The notes: a model not told the origin generated them from the letters alone. Positions 7,683-17,303 are shown, counted from the stretch's first letter. The stretch: 59,851 nt of DNA from an uncultured Thermogutta sp. (GCA_937128505.1 CAKZMM010000009.1:1-59851); one strand, 5' to 3'. Numbers and translations are program-made.

Positions 7683-9137
7683 TCAGCCCACGGGGGAACT
7701 GACGCTTTGCAACAACTCCACGGATGCCCGGGTCAATTCGCCGCCTGCGTGGGCCGCAAATGGGGGCAACCCCAGAATCTTCGGCACCGTGAGGGCTGCG
7801 TATTCGCCTTTCTCGTAAGCTTTCGGATCCGTCAGATATCCGATGAAATGATTGGCATATCCCACAACCAAAGTGGTGGGCACCGGCGAGCGGTGGCGAA
7901 TGGCCAGCCCATAGAAGCTGTATAATTCGGAAGGATGAAATAGAAAAGCAACTCCGCCGATCCGCAGGGCGGCGAGTTCCACCGCCAGATGATCCTTCGA
8001 GCGATCTTGCCTCTTGGCGCCTGCGTACCATGCGGCCGCAAACCCCGCGTCGACCCAGTGTCCGGACCGGCACGCGTTGGGGTCGTTCTCGTAGGCAGCA
8101 ATCCATTGATCGAAGATTTGCCAGTCCAGCGGAAGTGACACAAACCGAGTGATTGCCGCTACTTCATCGGGTCGGACACGCCGGGCGCTAGCCACCGCAT
8201 CGGCCACGGCCTTGTAGACAATCTCGGCCGTTTTTTCCGCCGGCCCGATGAACGAACTGCCGTCGCCCGGGTTTACATCGCCCGCATGCCCCTGCAAGTA
8301 CGAGGGGATCGTCCCCGCCCCCGCCGCCTGATGGTCCTTCCAAAGGGTCTCGACCAACCCGGGCCAATCCGGTCCTGCCAAGCTATCGCGGAAACAAACC
8401 GGATGACAGGAAAAATGATACCAGACCAAATCCGGCTTGCCCCCGGTCCGCTCCAAACGCAGCACATGCACCGCGCGGTCGAGCCAGCGGTCCTCGTCGC
8501 TCGCTTGTTCGGTGAATTCGTTTTCGGTCTTGTATTGAGGGCTGGTTCGATTGAAACTTGCCCCGGGTGCCAGGCTTTTCCCCAAATAAAGGGCGGCGGG
8601 AGCGAGATCCTCCACTGCCCGGCAAACCACCTCCACCAGCTTATTTTCAACCTCTGCTTGATAAGGTTCAGAGACCGCTCCCCACTGCAAAAAGGGGTAA
8701 AATGTCGGGGCACTATGCGTATGGGTGGCCACCAGATGAACATGGGCGGGGGGGATGCCGGTCTTTTCGGCAATTCTCTGCCGCACTCGGTCGGTCATCC
8801 ACTGCGACAGTCCGGCGATATCCAGCGATACGATGGCCGCGCTCCACCCCCCGAAACGAATCGCTAAGGCCCGGGCCGCCAGCGGTTGTCGAATTCCCGT
8901 TACCACCCGCGGATTTTCCGGCGGTCGATGGAACCCCGCCAGCTCCACGCCCAACGGGGGTGAAATATCCACCACGGCCTGACCGGCCTCGAGCTCGGCA
9001 AGACGAGCACTTCCGTGCGCCATCTTTTTCGTGAACGTAGTCCCAAGGATTAGGCCGCTTAACCCGCGACCAATAAACTGGCGACGTGAGGACTTGCGGA
9101 CGGCTCCACCGGCTGCTCGGGAAAAGGCTTGATTCAT
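7683..9137 (-). CDS. Neutral/alkaline ceramidase-like exported protein
   Basis: This 484-residue protein begins with a twin-arginine signal (SSRRQFIGRGLSGLILG, residues 16-32), so it is probably exported folded. The body follows the neutral ceramidase N-terminal-domain family: VDISPPLGVELAGFH (57-70), a metal-binding VATHTHSAPTF (137-147), FSCHPVC (242-248), GHAGDVNPG (283-291) and, late, GYANHFIGYLT. Ceramidases cleave the amide bond of ceramide using zinc; the histidines of THTHS and FSCHP are candidate ligands. It lacks the C-terminal immunoglobulin-like domain of full ceramidases, as is usual for the short planctomycete members, whose substrate is unknown. The ATG at 9137 follows a GGAG 10 nt upstream that lies inside a duplicated 28-bp unit. 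It sits downstream of the giant fusion gene but 334 bp away. Confidence 0.87.
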   Translation of the reverse strand: MNQAFSRAAGGAVRKSSRRQFIGRGLSGLILGTTFTKKMAHGSARLAELEAGQAVVDISPPLGVELAGFHRPPENPRVVTGIRQPLAARALAIRFGGWSAAIVSLDIAGLSQWMTDRVRQRIAEKTGIPPAHVHLVATHTHSAPTFYPFLQWGAVSEPYQAEVENKLVEVVCRAVEDLAPAALYLGKSLAPGASFNRTSPQYKTENEFTEQASDEDRWLDRAVHVLRLERTGGKPDLVWYHFSCHPVCFRDSLAGPDWPGLVETLWKDHQAAGAGTIPSYLQGHAGDVNPGDGSSFIGPAEKTAEIVYKAVADAVASARRVRPDEVAAITRFVSLPLDWQIFDQWIAAYENDPNACRSGHWVDAGFAAAWYAGAKRQDRSKDHLAVELAALRIGGVAFLFHPSELYSFYGLAIRHRSPVPTTLVVGYANHFIGYLTDPKAYEKGEYAALTVPKILGLPPFAAHAGGELTRASVELLQSVSSPVG

Positions 9138-9146
9138 GACCCATCG

Positions 9147-9197
9147 ACTCCACTGGTTGGTTAATCACCCACCAACTCCACCGGTTGGTTAATCACC
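9147..9197. repeat. 23-bp tandem repeat covering the ribosome site of the ceramidase-like gene
   Basis: ACTCCACTGGTTGGTTAATC ACC (9147-9169) and ACTCCACCGGTTGGTTAATC ACC (9175-9197) differ at one base and have a period of 28. On the minus strand the GGAG used by the ATG at 9137 belongs to the first unit, so the second unit carries a duplicate ribosome site. The duplication could affect expression or serve as paired operators. Confidence 0.8.
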
Positions 9198-9471
9198 TTG
9201 TTTGCCTTGCATGAAACAACGTAGCCATCAGCCGAGTTCATCAAAATTCTCGTGTGCGGCATGACCGACAATACCTCGGCGCAGACACCATTGTATCGAC
9301 ACTATTTTGAATGATGCGCTTTTCTCAGGGGCCAAGTGCATTCTTGGTTTCGCGATCGCGATCGCAACAGATCGAAATTAGCTCGGCCTTCAACTTCAGA
9401 AAGCTTTCGGCCAATTTCAGAAAACCATCGGCGGGCCGGTATTCCTGAACGGCGAGTTTCAACCGCGAAAC

Positions 9472-12400
9472 TCAGTCCGCTTCTTCTTCCATAATCACAC
9501 GAAACCCCACGTTGAAGACTGGTTGGTACGGCTGATAAGCCATCCGAAAAGCAGCCCGCGCACGGTGCGGTCGGTCGTACCAAGACCCACCCCGCACCAC
9601 CCGAGGTCCCACCGCATCGAGATCGTTGCGCCCATCATCCTCCCGATACGGATAAGCCCAATAAAGCGAGCGGGTCCACTCCCATACATTACCATGCATG
9701 TCGTATAACCCCCAAGCATTGGGCATGTACTGACCGACCTCGGTGCTCAGGAATGCCCCGTCATCATAGCGGTCCTCTTTCGGGGTCCAATCGTCATAAC
9801 GATTAGGATTGCCGATCACCCTTACCCAAATGTAGGTATCCAATGCGAACTCTCTGAGCCGGGAATCCCCCAGATTGGCAAAGCGGGAAAAGTCGTCCTC
9901 TACCCCGCCGTAGAACATCGGCGAGCTTGTCCCCGCTCGACAGGCGTATTCCCACTGGGCTTCGGTAGGGAGCGAAAACCGCAAGCCGGTGCGCCGGCTC
10001 AGCCACCGACAAAACTCCATTGCCTCCTGCCAGGAAACCCTCACCACTGGCTGCCGGGGCCGATTCACCGGGTAACCGTGAATGCCGAACTGATAACCAC
10101 GCATCGGCTCGACCCCGCTATCGTGGGCCGGATCAAAAAGTGCAAACTGTTCGTTGGTCACCTCGAAGCGGCCCATCCAAAAACCCCGCGAAATCTTCAC
10201 CACTGTCGCCGGCTTTTCATCCTCTAATTCCGCCGGATCCCCGATCATCACCTCCCCCGGCGGAATCCACATCAGCTCCAAACTCACCGATTCGTTCAAT
10301 CTTATCGTCCGCTTCGACTCCCTCAGTGCTCGCTGGAGCTCCTGCGTATTGGCATCTCCAGACACCGCTCCTTGGCTCGATGGCACCGACTCAGGACCGG
10401 TATCCAGGGCCGGCGAATCGCCCCGTCGATCCGCCGCCTTCAAACTCGCTAAGAAAACCTCGCTTGGTTGCCGCGACAACTCCCCCGATACCGGGGCTAG
10501 CCCTTGCGGTATTTTCGCCGTTGAAGACCCCGGGGACCGAGCCCCTGAATCATCCTCCCGCACAACAATCGCCGAATCATCGGCGCCTTGACGCACGCCG
10601 AAGATCCGATCCGCCAGCGTTAGCTGTCGATCGAGCCCCACATCTTCGAGAATATCGGTCATGGATGTATAGCGGCGGCGCATTTCCCAAGCACGCCGGG
10701 CCACCGAAACGACCGTCTCCGGCCCCACAATTTCCCCCCAAGTGCCGTGATACGGGGCATTGAGATCGATCCAGGTGATGAGCCGGTCCCACGCCTCCGC
10801 ATCCAACTGAACGCCGTAGTGTCCCTTGCGAAGCATCTGCACCAGCTCCGTGGTGGAGGCATGGAATTCCATCGGAGTCAGTAACCGGATATTGCTCTCG
10901 ATACCCGGGTGACGGACGTAGCGGTGCAACTCGGCGTAAGCCGCGGAGAATTTCCCGCCGATTCCGACTTGCACATGCCCCGAGATCTGCGTGGACCAAT
11001 CGTCAATCATTCGCTTTCCGCTTAAATCCGGCAATTTCCTGCCCGCATCCGCGGTACCAGCCGGCACGTCGTGACATGGCAGGCACCAGCGGTCGATGAC
11101 CGGCTGCACTTCCCGCGCGAAGCTGAATCCCCGCACTGAACCGTACCAAGGCTCGATTTTCTCAGGCGGCTTCTGGGCGGCCAAAGTAAAGCGATTCAGT
11201 GCCGCGGTATTGGCATGCTCGTGACATCCCACGCACGAGAGCACCTCGCCCGGCATTGCCGTAAACCAACTCCGCATCAGTTGGAGCGCTTGACCATCTG
11301 CATCCAACGGCTGCACAGAGATCGGCGTATACGCCGGTACGCGGAAAAGAGCGGAACCATCTGGCTGCACCGGCACGGTTCCCAATACCCGCTTGATATC
11401 CCAGGGACCATCCATGCCGATCGCCCCCAATAAGCCCCCCATCCCGCGATAACTGAACTGATAGGTAAATAGCCGCAGCTTCTTCACCGTTCCGCGAGGA
11501 ATTCCTTTCAGCCCTCCACCCTGATAGATGTCGGTCAAATAAACGATTGCATCCTGCCGATCGCGACTGACTCGGTCGGCCAGAATGGGCGGTGCCGGTA
11601 TCCGGCGCAACGGCGTGGGCTCCAGCAGGGCATAACCTGGCGTCGCTTTGATCAACACGAAATTATCGAACACATCGACCAAATAAATCCCCCACGGCGA
11701 GTCGGGAGTCAATTGGGCCGATACAAGAAAGTATTTCTCATCCAGCGGATACGGATGGAGGAATTGTGGCCACACCCCATCCACCAAATTATCCCGAATG
11801 AGGCTCGCCACCGCCCGGTTACGACCCGGAATCTCCTGAACTACCCCCATTGCTTCCTCCCGTCCTTGAGCCGGATCTATGATCAGCAGACGCCCCGCAC
11901 GCTGTACCCCGTGGTGACCGGTGGCAATCCCCACGACTTTCGTCGGATGTCCGGGAATAGGTCGGGCGTAAAAGAATGAATTGGGGAAGTACGAATTGGT
12001 CCCATAAAGAGCCATCTGTGCAGTACCGTCGGGATTCATGGAAAAAAGCCGCCGCGAATTCGAGTGGGGTAAATCCGTATACTCCCACCGCAGGTACATC
12101 ACGCGGCCGGAGTTCATCACCACCGGGCACCAATCATGCTCCTGATCGACGGTTAGTTGCCGAATCGAACCCTCTCTTCCCAGGAGGTAAAGGTTGGTGA
12201 TATGGGAACCGCCATAAACACAGGGCACCCCGAGAAAAGTCGCCGTTGACGTAAAGATTATCCGCCCATCAGGCAAATAACACGCGTCGTAATTGTCCAC
12301 ATCGGGTTCGCGGATCAAGGGCAACTCACGCAGCCTGGTCCCATCCGTGCGAATCTCGAACACCTGGAATCGATCGTACGAGCCGGGCATGGAGAAAAGC

Positions 12401-13956
12401 ACCCGCTCGCCATCCCAGTGCAACTCGACATCGCCGACAAACCGACCATCTTCCGGCTGAAACAGCGTCGTCAGTTCTCCCGAAGGGTTTATCGGCGAAA
12501 GGATCGCCAACCGGTTTTCGTATCCGTGAGTGGGCAAACTGGAGTTGCTTTCCCAATTCGCCATAAGCCCTAGCCGATCCTGGCGGCGATGAACCACCAG
12601 AAGCCGATCGAAATCCAGCAAGGGATTGGCCAAAAGAGCCTCGGCTTTCAAGGATTCAAACTCCGAACGAATCCTCTCCAACTCCAAGTCCTGCTGCCCG
12701 AAAAGATCATCTGAATTTGCAGGCAAGGAAAGCGTGGTCGCATCCGGTGGCAAACCCCTTTCCACCGACTCTCGAGGAGCGAGTGAATTTCCCTCCCTCC
12801 ACGGATCCGAAAGCAGCAATTGCTGCTGCTCCCGCAAAGCAGCCAATTGGGCCAAGAATCGCCCGCCATTCGGATACTGCGGACCGAAGCGATCGCTCAA
12901 ATCCCTTACCGCCAGCTCCAACGACTCCCATTCCGCGGGGGAGACCGGCGCAAATTTCCTACCGGGCAAAGTCCCCGCTTCAATCCACACCGGCCACCAA
13001 CGCTCCGGCTGGGCCAAGTAACGCAAAATATTCGCGGTCAGCCTCTCCAAGTTATGCCGAAAGCGGTTAGTTCGAAGACCGAAATGCGGCAGCCGCCACC
13101 CCAATGCAATGGCCCGACCCGAGCCCACCTTGTATTCCACTAAAGGATTTTCCGAATGATTATGGGCCCTGGCCAGCAAAAGGCCCCGGCGAGGCCCACC
13201 GGTTTGGAAGAAATCAGCCGATGCCGGATAACCACCGCTGGTCAGGAAGATCGCTGCCCCCGGCAAGTTCGGGTAAGCCTCCAAACCCTCAAAAATAGGA
13301 TGCGTGGCCCATTCGGCGATGATGGCTGCCTGGTAATCGTCGCGGCCTGCACGAAGGGTTCGCAGCTTCACCGGTTCCCAACCCAGCTCATTGAGGAGCA
13401 GCGTCGCCGCTCCCGAAAGAAAAACTCCTCGTCCGCGCCACACTGCACGCCAAAGCTCCCGAAGGAAGCGCGGATGCTGCCACGCCGCAGGCAGTACCGC
13501 CTCATCCGCCTGATGAATCCAAAGCACCTCAAACTGCCCGAGATCGCCCTCTGGACCTTCCTCGCAAATCACCCCGCCATTCGGCCCCACTTCAAGCAGC
13601 CGACATTCCGTCCACCGTTGAGCCAACTCCCAGGCCGCATAGGATTCGGCACTAAGCGCCTCCGGACGCAACCCGCCGCAAAACAGCCCGACCGTTGGTT
13701 TACTTGATCCAGTCGGCTGAGGATCGCCGCCTTTGGCAATCGTTCCTGGAGCCAGGATCGCCAACACCACAATACCCAAAGGCAAAAGACGCCTCAAAGC
13801 CTCGCCAAAGGCAGCCCTACCTTCGAGCGATTTCTTCCCGAGTTGTTGACCGAGCTTAGGGGCAGGGCATCTACCCATGCCATCCGCCCGAAGTGGCCCT
13901 CCAAGCCTCTGGGCAGGAAAATACCTCATAGCAGTAAGCCGTGCCGGAATGCGCAT
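9472..13956 (-). CDS. HzsA-like diheme protein fused to a formylglycine-generating-enzyme-like domain
   Basis: This 1494-residue protein is probably exported. A hydrophobic segment (LLPLGIVVLAILAPG, near residue 57) precedes an amidotransferase-like region (about 85-340; FEVLWIHQADEAVLP, RGRGVFLSGAATLLL, HPIFEGL). A beta-propeller (about 440-890) follows, with blades such as YLPDGRIIFTSTA and SMNPDGTAQ like the hydrazine-synthase-alpha middle domain. Two c-type heme sites, CVGCH at 908 and CLPCH at 958, come next with the EMLRKGHYGV-type tail (here VQMLRKGHYGV). A low-complexity linker leads to a SUMF1/EgtB-like domain (about 1220-1494; MWIPPGEVMIGD, FEVTNEQF, LPTEAQWEYACRAGT, DMHGNVWEW, VVRGGSWYDRP, NVGFRVI). 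The two catalytic cysteines of true formylglycine-generating enzymes are absent (GGSWYDRPHRARAAFR). The ATG at 13956 has GGAG 9 nt upstream; the frame extends to 14049. Hydrazine synthesis is not implied; the function is unknown. Confidence 0.88.
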   Translation of the reverse strand: MRIPARLTAMRYFPAQRLGGPLRADGMGRCPAPKLGQQLGKKSLEGRAAFGEALRRLLPLGIVVLAILAPGTIAKGGDPQPTGSSKPTVGLFCGGLRPEALSAESYAAWELAQRWTECRLLEVGPNGGVICEEGPEGDLGQFEVLWIHQADEAVLPAAWQHPRFLRELWRAVWRGRGVFLSGAATLLLNELGWEPVKLRTLRAGRDDYQAAIIAEWATHPIFEGLEAYPNLPGAAIFLTSGGYPASADFFQTGGPRRGLLLARAHNHSENPLVEYKVGSGRAIALGWRLPHFGLRTNRFRHNLERLTANILRYLAQPERWWPVWIEAGTLPGRKFAPVSPAEWESLELAVRDLSDRFGPQYPNGGRFLAQLAALREQQQLLLSDPWREGNSLAPRESVERGLPPDATTLSLPANSDDLFGQQDLELERIRSEFESLKAEALLANPLLDFDRLLVVHRRQDRLGLMANWESNSSLPTHGYENRLAILSPINPSGELTTLFQPEDGRFVGDVELHWDGERVLFSMPGSYDRFQVFEIRTDGTRLRELPLIREPDVDNYDACYLPDGRIIFTSTATFLGVPCVYGGSHITNLYLLGREGSIRQLTVDQEHDWCPVVMNSGRVMYLRWEYTDLPHSNSRRLFSMNPDGTAQMALYGTNSYFPNSFFYARPIPGHPTKVVGIATGHHGVQRAGRLLIIDPAQGREEAMGVVQEIPGRNRAVASLIRDNLVDGVWPQFLHPYPLDEKYFLVSAQLTPDSPWGIYLVDVFDNFVLIKATPGYALLEPTPLRRIPAPPILADRVSRDRQDAIVYLTDIYQGGGLKGIPRGTVKKLRLFTYQFSYRGMGGLLGAIGMDGPWDIKRVLGTVPVQPDGSALFRVPAYTPISVQPLDADGQALQLMRSWFTAMPGEVLSCVGCHEHANTAALNRFTLAAQKPPEKIEPWYGSVRGFSFAREVQPVIDRWCLPCHDVPAGTADAGRKLPDLSGKRMIDDWSTQISGHVQVGIGGKFSAAYAELHRYVRHPGIESNIRLLTPMEFHASTTELVQMLRKGHYGVQLDAEAWDRLITWIDLNAPYHGTWGEIVGPETVVSVARRAWEMRRRYTSMTDILEDVGLDRQLTLADRIFGVRQGADDSAIVVREDDSGARSPGSSTAKIPQGLAPVSGELSRQPSEVFLASLKAADRRGDSPALDTGPESVPSSQGAVSGDANTQELQRALRESKRTIRLNESVSLELMWIPPGEVMIGDPAELEDEKPATVVKISRGFWMGRFEVTNEQFALFDPAHDSGVEPMRGYQFGIHGYPVNRPRQPVVRVSWQEAMEFCRWLSRRTGLRFSLPTEAQWEYACRAGTSSPMFYGGVEDDFSRFANLGDSRLREFALDTYIWVRVIGNPNRYDDWTPKEDRYDDGAFLSTEVGQYMPNAWGLYDMHGNVWEWTRSLYWAYPYREDDGRNDLDAVGPRVVRGGSWYDRPHRARAAFRMAYQPYQPVFNVGFRVIMEEEAD

Positions 13957-15160
13957 AGGAAACCGCTCCAAATTGATTTCTTGTTTCTTCCCCAAAGCCA
14001 CCAATCTTGCCTGACGCGAATTCCTTCCCGGACCAAAACTCGGGCCCAATCGGGCAATGTACCTCCCAACTGCTGCATCCTCACCGAGGCAGAAAACGCG
14101 GGATTTCTGACCGATCCGAACCTTTGCGGTCTAAGCTGGCCAGGAACCGGGAGGCTAAAAAGCGATCGAACCGTTCTTAAAGCGATAGCAGTTTAACCGA
14201 TTTCCGAGAATTTCGTTGCGGAGGTTTATTTTCGCGAAGCTTCTCTGCCATTTCGTGAAGCAAGCTGGTTGAAACCCGGTTATTTCCCAATTCGGAGAAA
14301 AAGCTGCTGGGGAAGGAAGCTTGTATTTGATAGGAGTTTTCGCCTCTTCTGCTGCCGTCGCCATCCTCGCCCACCATTTGCCTGAGTGCCGGGGTAAAGG
14401 GACTGCCGCGATCAAGCTTCACCTATCGCGATTCGACTGCTCGACTCCATGGGCGAGCACACCAGGCAAGGGTAGCCAAATCCACAGTCGCCGTTGCCGG
14501 AAATACCACGACCCCTATAATGGTCCCTTCATACTAATGGTCCCTTCCTACAAAAAAACGCTAACCCACCTTTTGTTTATTTAAAAGGGGACATTTCAAC
14601 GGAGGCATAACGGCTCCTGCAGGCTCCCATCGACCGCCGGAAGAAGTTACCAAAAGACCTGAAAGTTCATCGCTATAGCGTAATTGGAAAAACACAGCAT
14701 GACGGCCCTCATACACCGCGTATTTTAAAGACCACCGGTGGTGAGATTACCAGCTACTATACCACTTGTGACCATGCCCGGGCACAACTCGAAAGCTTGG
14801 AAAACTCGTGTCCGAAAAAAGCTTCACCGGCTGTCGGAACTCTTTGAGGGCCTGAGGGTTATTCCAAACAGCTTGACGCCCTAAAAAATTTTTTGAGAAT
14901 GTTCGCAATTTAACTTCGAGGAGAAATAGACGGCAAAAAACACAAAGACCAATAAAAGTAACAAAGACAGTGCAAATAGGATGAATACACAAAAGGCGCA
15001 CAACTGCAAACTCAGGTTCCTCTGTCAGGAAGCAATGAGTTGAGGCAATCATTTGCCTACCTCACTTTAGATCACCCATGTGCGCCTTTACGCCAGACCT
15101 ACTGACACCAAAGAAATACTGAACTGGCACCAAAGAAATACTGACGCCAAGGAGCTCGCT
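13957..15160. other. Non-coding stretch, about 1.2 kb
   Basis: No credible gene. It contains a direct repeat TAATGGTCCCTTC at 14518 and 14535 (period 17) and a 22-bp-period repeat near the end (15102-15144). The minus-strand part next to 13956 should hold the promoter of the giant fusion gene, but no clear one stands out. Confidence 0.55.
15102..15144. repeat. 21-bp direct repeat pair, period 22
   Basis: CTGACACCAAAGAAATACTG A at 15102-15122 and CTGGCACCAAAGAAATACTG A at 15124-15144 differ at one base. The pair lies immediately upstream of the ribosome site of the zinc ribbon gene. Confidence 0.8.
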
Positions 15161-15301
15161 ATGGGACTGCGTGAACGTACGAAATTGGTCAAAGAATTGA
15201 AAGCCCGACGATGCTCGCGCTGCGGCGCCCGCTTAGGTCGCCACGATAAGCGGTGCAAACGCTGCCACGATGTGCAGCCCCGCCCACGACCCAAACGTTG
15301 A
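15161..15301 (+). CDS. Small zinc-ribbon protein, 46 aa
   Basis: The protein is a basic helix-like N-terminus (MGLRERTKLVKELKARR) followed by two cysteine pairs, CSRC at 18-21 and CKRCH near 32-36, spaced as in a zinc ribbon, and a Pro/Arg-rich tail (PRPRPKR). AAGGAG lies 6 nt before the ATG at 15161. The longer frame starting at 15080 would read through the tandem repeat and has no ribosome site. The family is not one I can name. Zinc binding is inferred from the cysteines, and nucleic-acid binding is possible given the strong positive charge. No operon partner is near. Confidence 0.65.
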   Translation: MGLRERTKLVKELKARRCSRCGARLGRHDKRCKRCHDVQPRPRPKR

Positions 15302-15984
15302 CCTGTCCGCATGGTCATTAAAGTACTTCGCCAAAGTAACAATAACAATAACGATGAAGGCCGGGACAGGTCCCTCGCGGCGCTGCGTCCTGAACCAGGG
15401 CACGCTCCGCGAATTTGAACCACGGAGTAGCCCCGCCAACCTTTTTTACTACCAGAGACCAACTCCTTCTCCCGCCCTCCTTCGTATTGCTCGTGCGCTA
15501 CTAAATTTCCTATCGCTCATGCGCTACCCAACTTCAACTCTTATTACTCACGTGCTACTAACCTTCTCATTGTTCATGCGATACTAAATTTTCACCGTGT
15601 CCTACTAATAAAATAACTATTGCTTATACGCTTCTGCTTATACGCTTCATTGCTTGTGCGCTTCATTGCTTGTGCGCTAGAATTCCCTCGTTAACCCGCT
15701 AACATTCGCTTTCGGATCCGCTCGCATCCGCCATAGCCTTGTGCCCACCGATTTAAGGTGGTTCAGTCAGCTGGCGAACTTCCTTTCCTAGCGAAGATAC
15801 CCCCTCTCCGGTTCGACATCCCGAGCAACTCGCGCCATAAGTCTTCTAAAGAATTTCGAATTTTAAGAAATTTCGATTTTCGGCCCGAGCACTCTTGATA
15901 TCTTGTCCGGTAAACACGCCTTATTGCAAACACTGGGTCAACGGGTCTCATCATGTACCCCACGGATAACCTCTTAGCATCACA
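15302..15984. other. Intergenic stretch dominated by a minisatellite
   Basis: About 680 bp without a gene between the zinc ribbon gene and the flavodoxin gene. A degenerate tandem array fills 15485-15682. The rest shows nothing recognisable. Confidence 0.6.
15485..15682. repeat. Degenerate minisatellite, about 8-9 units
   Basis: Four longer units start at 15485, 15511, 15542 and 15568 around a core TTGCTCGTGCGCTACTAA. They decay into short units at 15621 (TTGCTTATACGCTTC), 15636, 15651 (TTGCTTGTGCGCTTCA) and 15667. Unit length falls from about 26-31 bp to 15-16 bp along the array, with neighbouring units most alike, as expected from local slippage or unequal exchange. Confidence 0.75.
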
Positions 15985-16803
15985 TTACAGCTGTGCTGAT
16001 CCGATCCACCGCACCGCAAGCGTCGCCAATCGTTGCCCTAAGCGGTGGCCACTTTCCAATTCTTTTTCTGAAACCCCAGGATCCAAGGGACCGGTCATGG
16101 CGCCCGCCCCCGGCTCTCCCCAAATATCCTCGCCTGTTTCATCCTCGAAGAGTGGGCCGGCTACCATCATCCGGTTGGAAAGCATAAACAAAAGCAACGA
16201 TACCATCGCGTGTTCTTTGCCCCCCATTTGCCCGCCGCCGGTCGCGAAAGCTCCCCCGATTTTGTCCGTAAAATCCACCTTCCACTTCCAATTCCATTGA
16301 TCCAAACACTCTTTCATGATCCCAGGGATATTGGCGAAATAAGTCGGGCAGCCTAGCGCAATCGCATCCGCCCAATTCAGATCCTCTTTATTGACTGTGG
16401 TTACCTCCCGAAGGAGGACCTCCGTGCCTGGGACCGACCGTGCCCCCTCCACCACAGCTTCGGCCATCTTAAGAGTGTTGCCACTGCGCGAATAGTACAC
16501 CACTAGCACCCGGGCAGTCCGCCTCGGTTGCCCCGAGGAACCCACCACTTTGGTGGGTTTACCAGCGGGTTTACCGAACGAACTTGCACCCAAGCCCTGC
16601 TCCGCCGAAGAAGCTTGATCGACTCCTGCTGGACCACCGTTGACCGTCGCCGCCAAATGCCCGGCAATGACCATCGCCGCAAGCCCAAACGCGAAAAGCG
16701 TTGCCAGGGCAAGAAAAGCCGGCATCGTAAGCACACCGGCTACGTACCCAAGCTGCTTTCCTCTCGAAGCCGTTCTATTCCTCAACACCCGGTAGACCTT
16801 CAT
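15985..16803 (-). CDS. Membrane-anchored WrbA-like flavodoxin-fold protein
   Basis: This 272-residue protein has one N-terminal membrane segment (about residues 24-50; MPAFLALATLFAFGLAAMVI), a Gly/Ser-rich linker to about 95, and a flavodoxin-like domain to the end. FMN-binding loops are visible: VVYYSRSGNTLKMAE (phosphate loop), LGCPTYFANIPG and FATGGGQMGGKEH, matching the layout of WrbA and related NAD(P)H:quinone oxidoreductases. The tail GPLDPGVSEKELESGHRLGQ also matches WrbA. The ATG at 16803 is preferred: AAGGA lies 8 nt upstream, and the TTG at 16809 lacks spacing. Usual WrbA proteins are soluble and about 200 residues, so the anchor is an addition. It probably faces either the cytoplasm or the periplasm depending on anchor orientation. 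Quinone or metal reduction is inferred. Confidence 0.83.
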   Translation of the reverse strand: MKVYRVLRNRTASRGKQLGYVAGVLTMPAFLALATLFAFGLAAMVIAGHLAATVNGGPAGVDQASSAEQGLGASSFGKPAGKPTKVVGSSGQPRRTARVLVVYYSRSGNTLKMAEAVVEGARSVPGTEVLLREVTTVNKEDLNWADAIALGCPTYFANIPGIMKECLDQWNWKWKVDFTDKIGGAFATGGGQMGGKEHAMVSLLLFMLSNRMMVAGPLFEDETGEDIWGEPGAGAMTGPLDPGVSEKELESGHRLGQRLATLAVRWIGSAQL

Positions 16804-17303
16804 AAGCAAAATCCTTGGAAACCTCCCCGGCCCCTCTTACCGTCCGTTTTGAGAAAACTCAGGGGGTACGCCTGAAAAAGCGATCCCCTAACGCTCAATT
16901 CTCGAAATCCAAAACTCTTCATTCATAAATCCCAAAGGTTTGATGACTTTCAATGCCGCAAGCTTTCAGGAAGCAGAATTCACCCCTGGGCGGGAATCGG
17001 CTTTTGGTAAGAGAAGGCTTCAACCTCCTTTCCACCTCACCAATCCCCGCGAAAAACGAAGGTTGCAGTTGTGCTGCCATCCGCTCTTCATACGCTTCCT
17101 TCCGCTGTACACACGCTGGTTTCCGAGATAAATTATCTGCGATACATGACAAGGGGGCAGACGTCGGCCTTCCCAATACCTCGAGTTCTGGGGATCGCAT
17201 TCCGAGAGCCGTCCAGATATCGTCCTCCTTTCAACGATTCAGGTGGAGCCTCCCAGCGGGCCGCTTGAGCCCGGTTCACTTCGCAAGCAAAAGTCGGTGC
17301 CAA
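16804..17303. other. Non-coding stretch, 500 bp
   Basis: This lies between the flavodoxin gene and the end of the FloA gene. No credible gene, terminator or RNA is seen. Confidence 0.5.

Noticed and set aside
9472-13956. Hydrazine synthase, implying anammox metabolism
   Set aside because: Only the alpha-like architecture is present, without beta/gamma subunits or other anammox genes, and the protein is fused to an unrelated domain.
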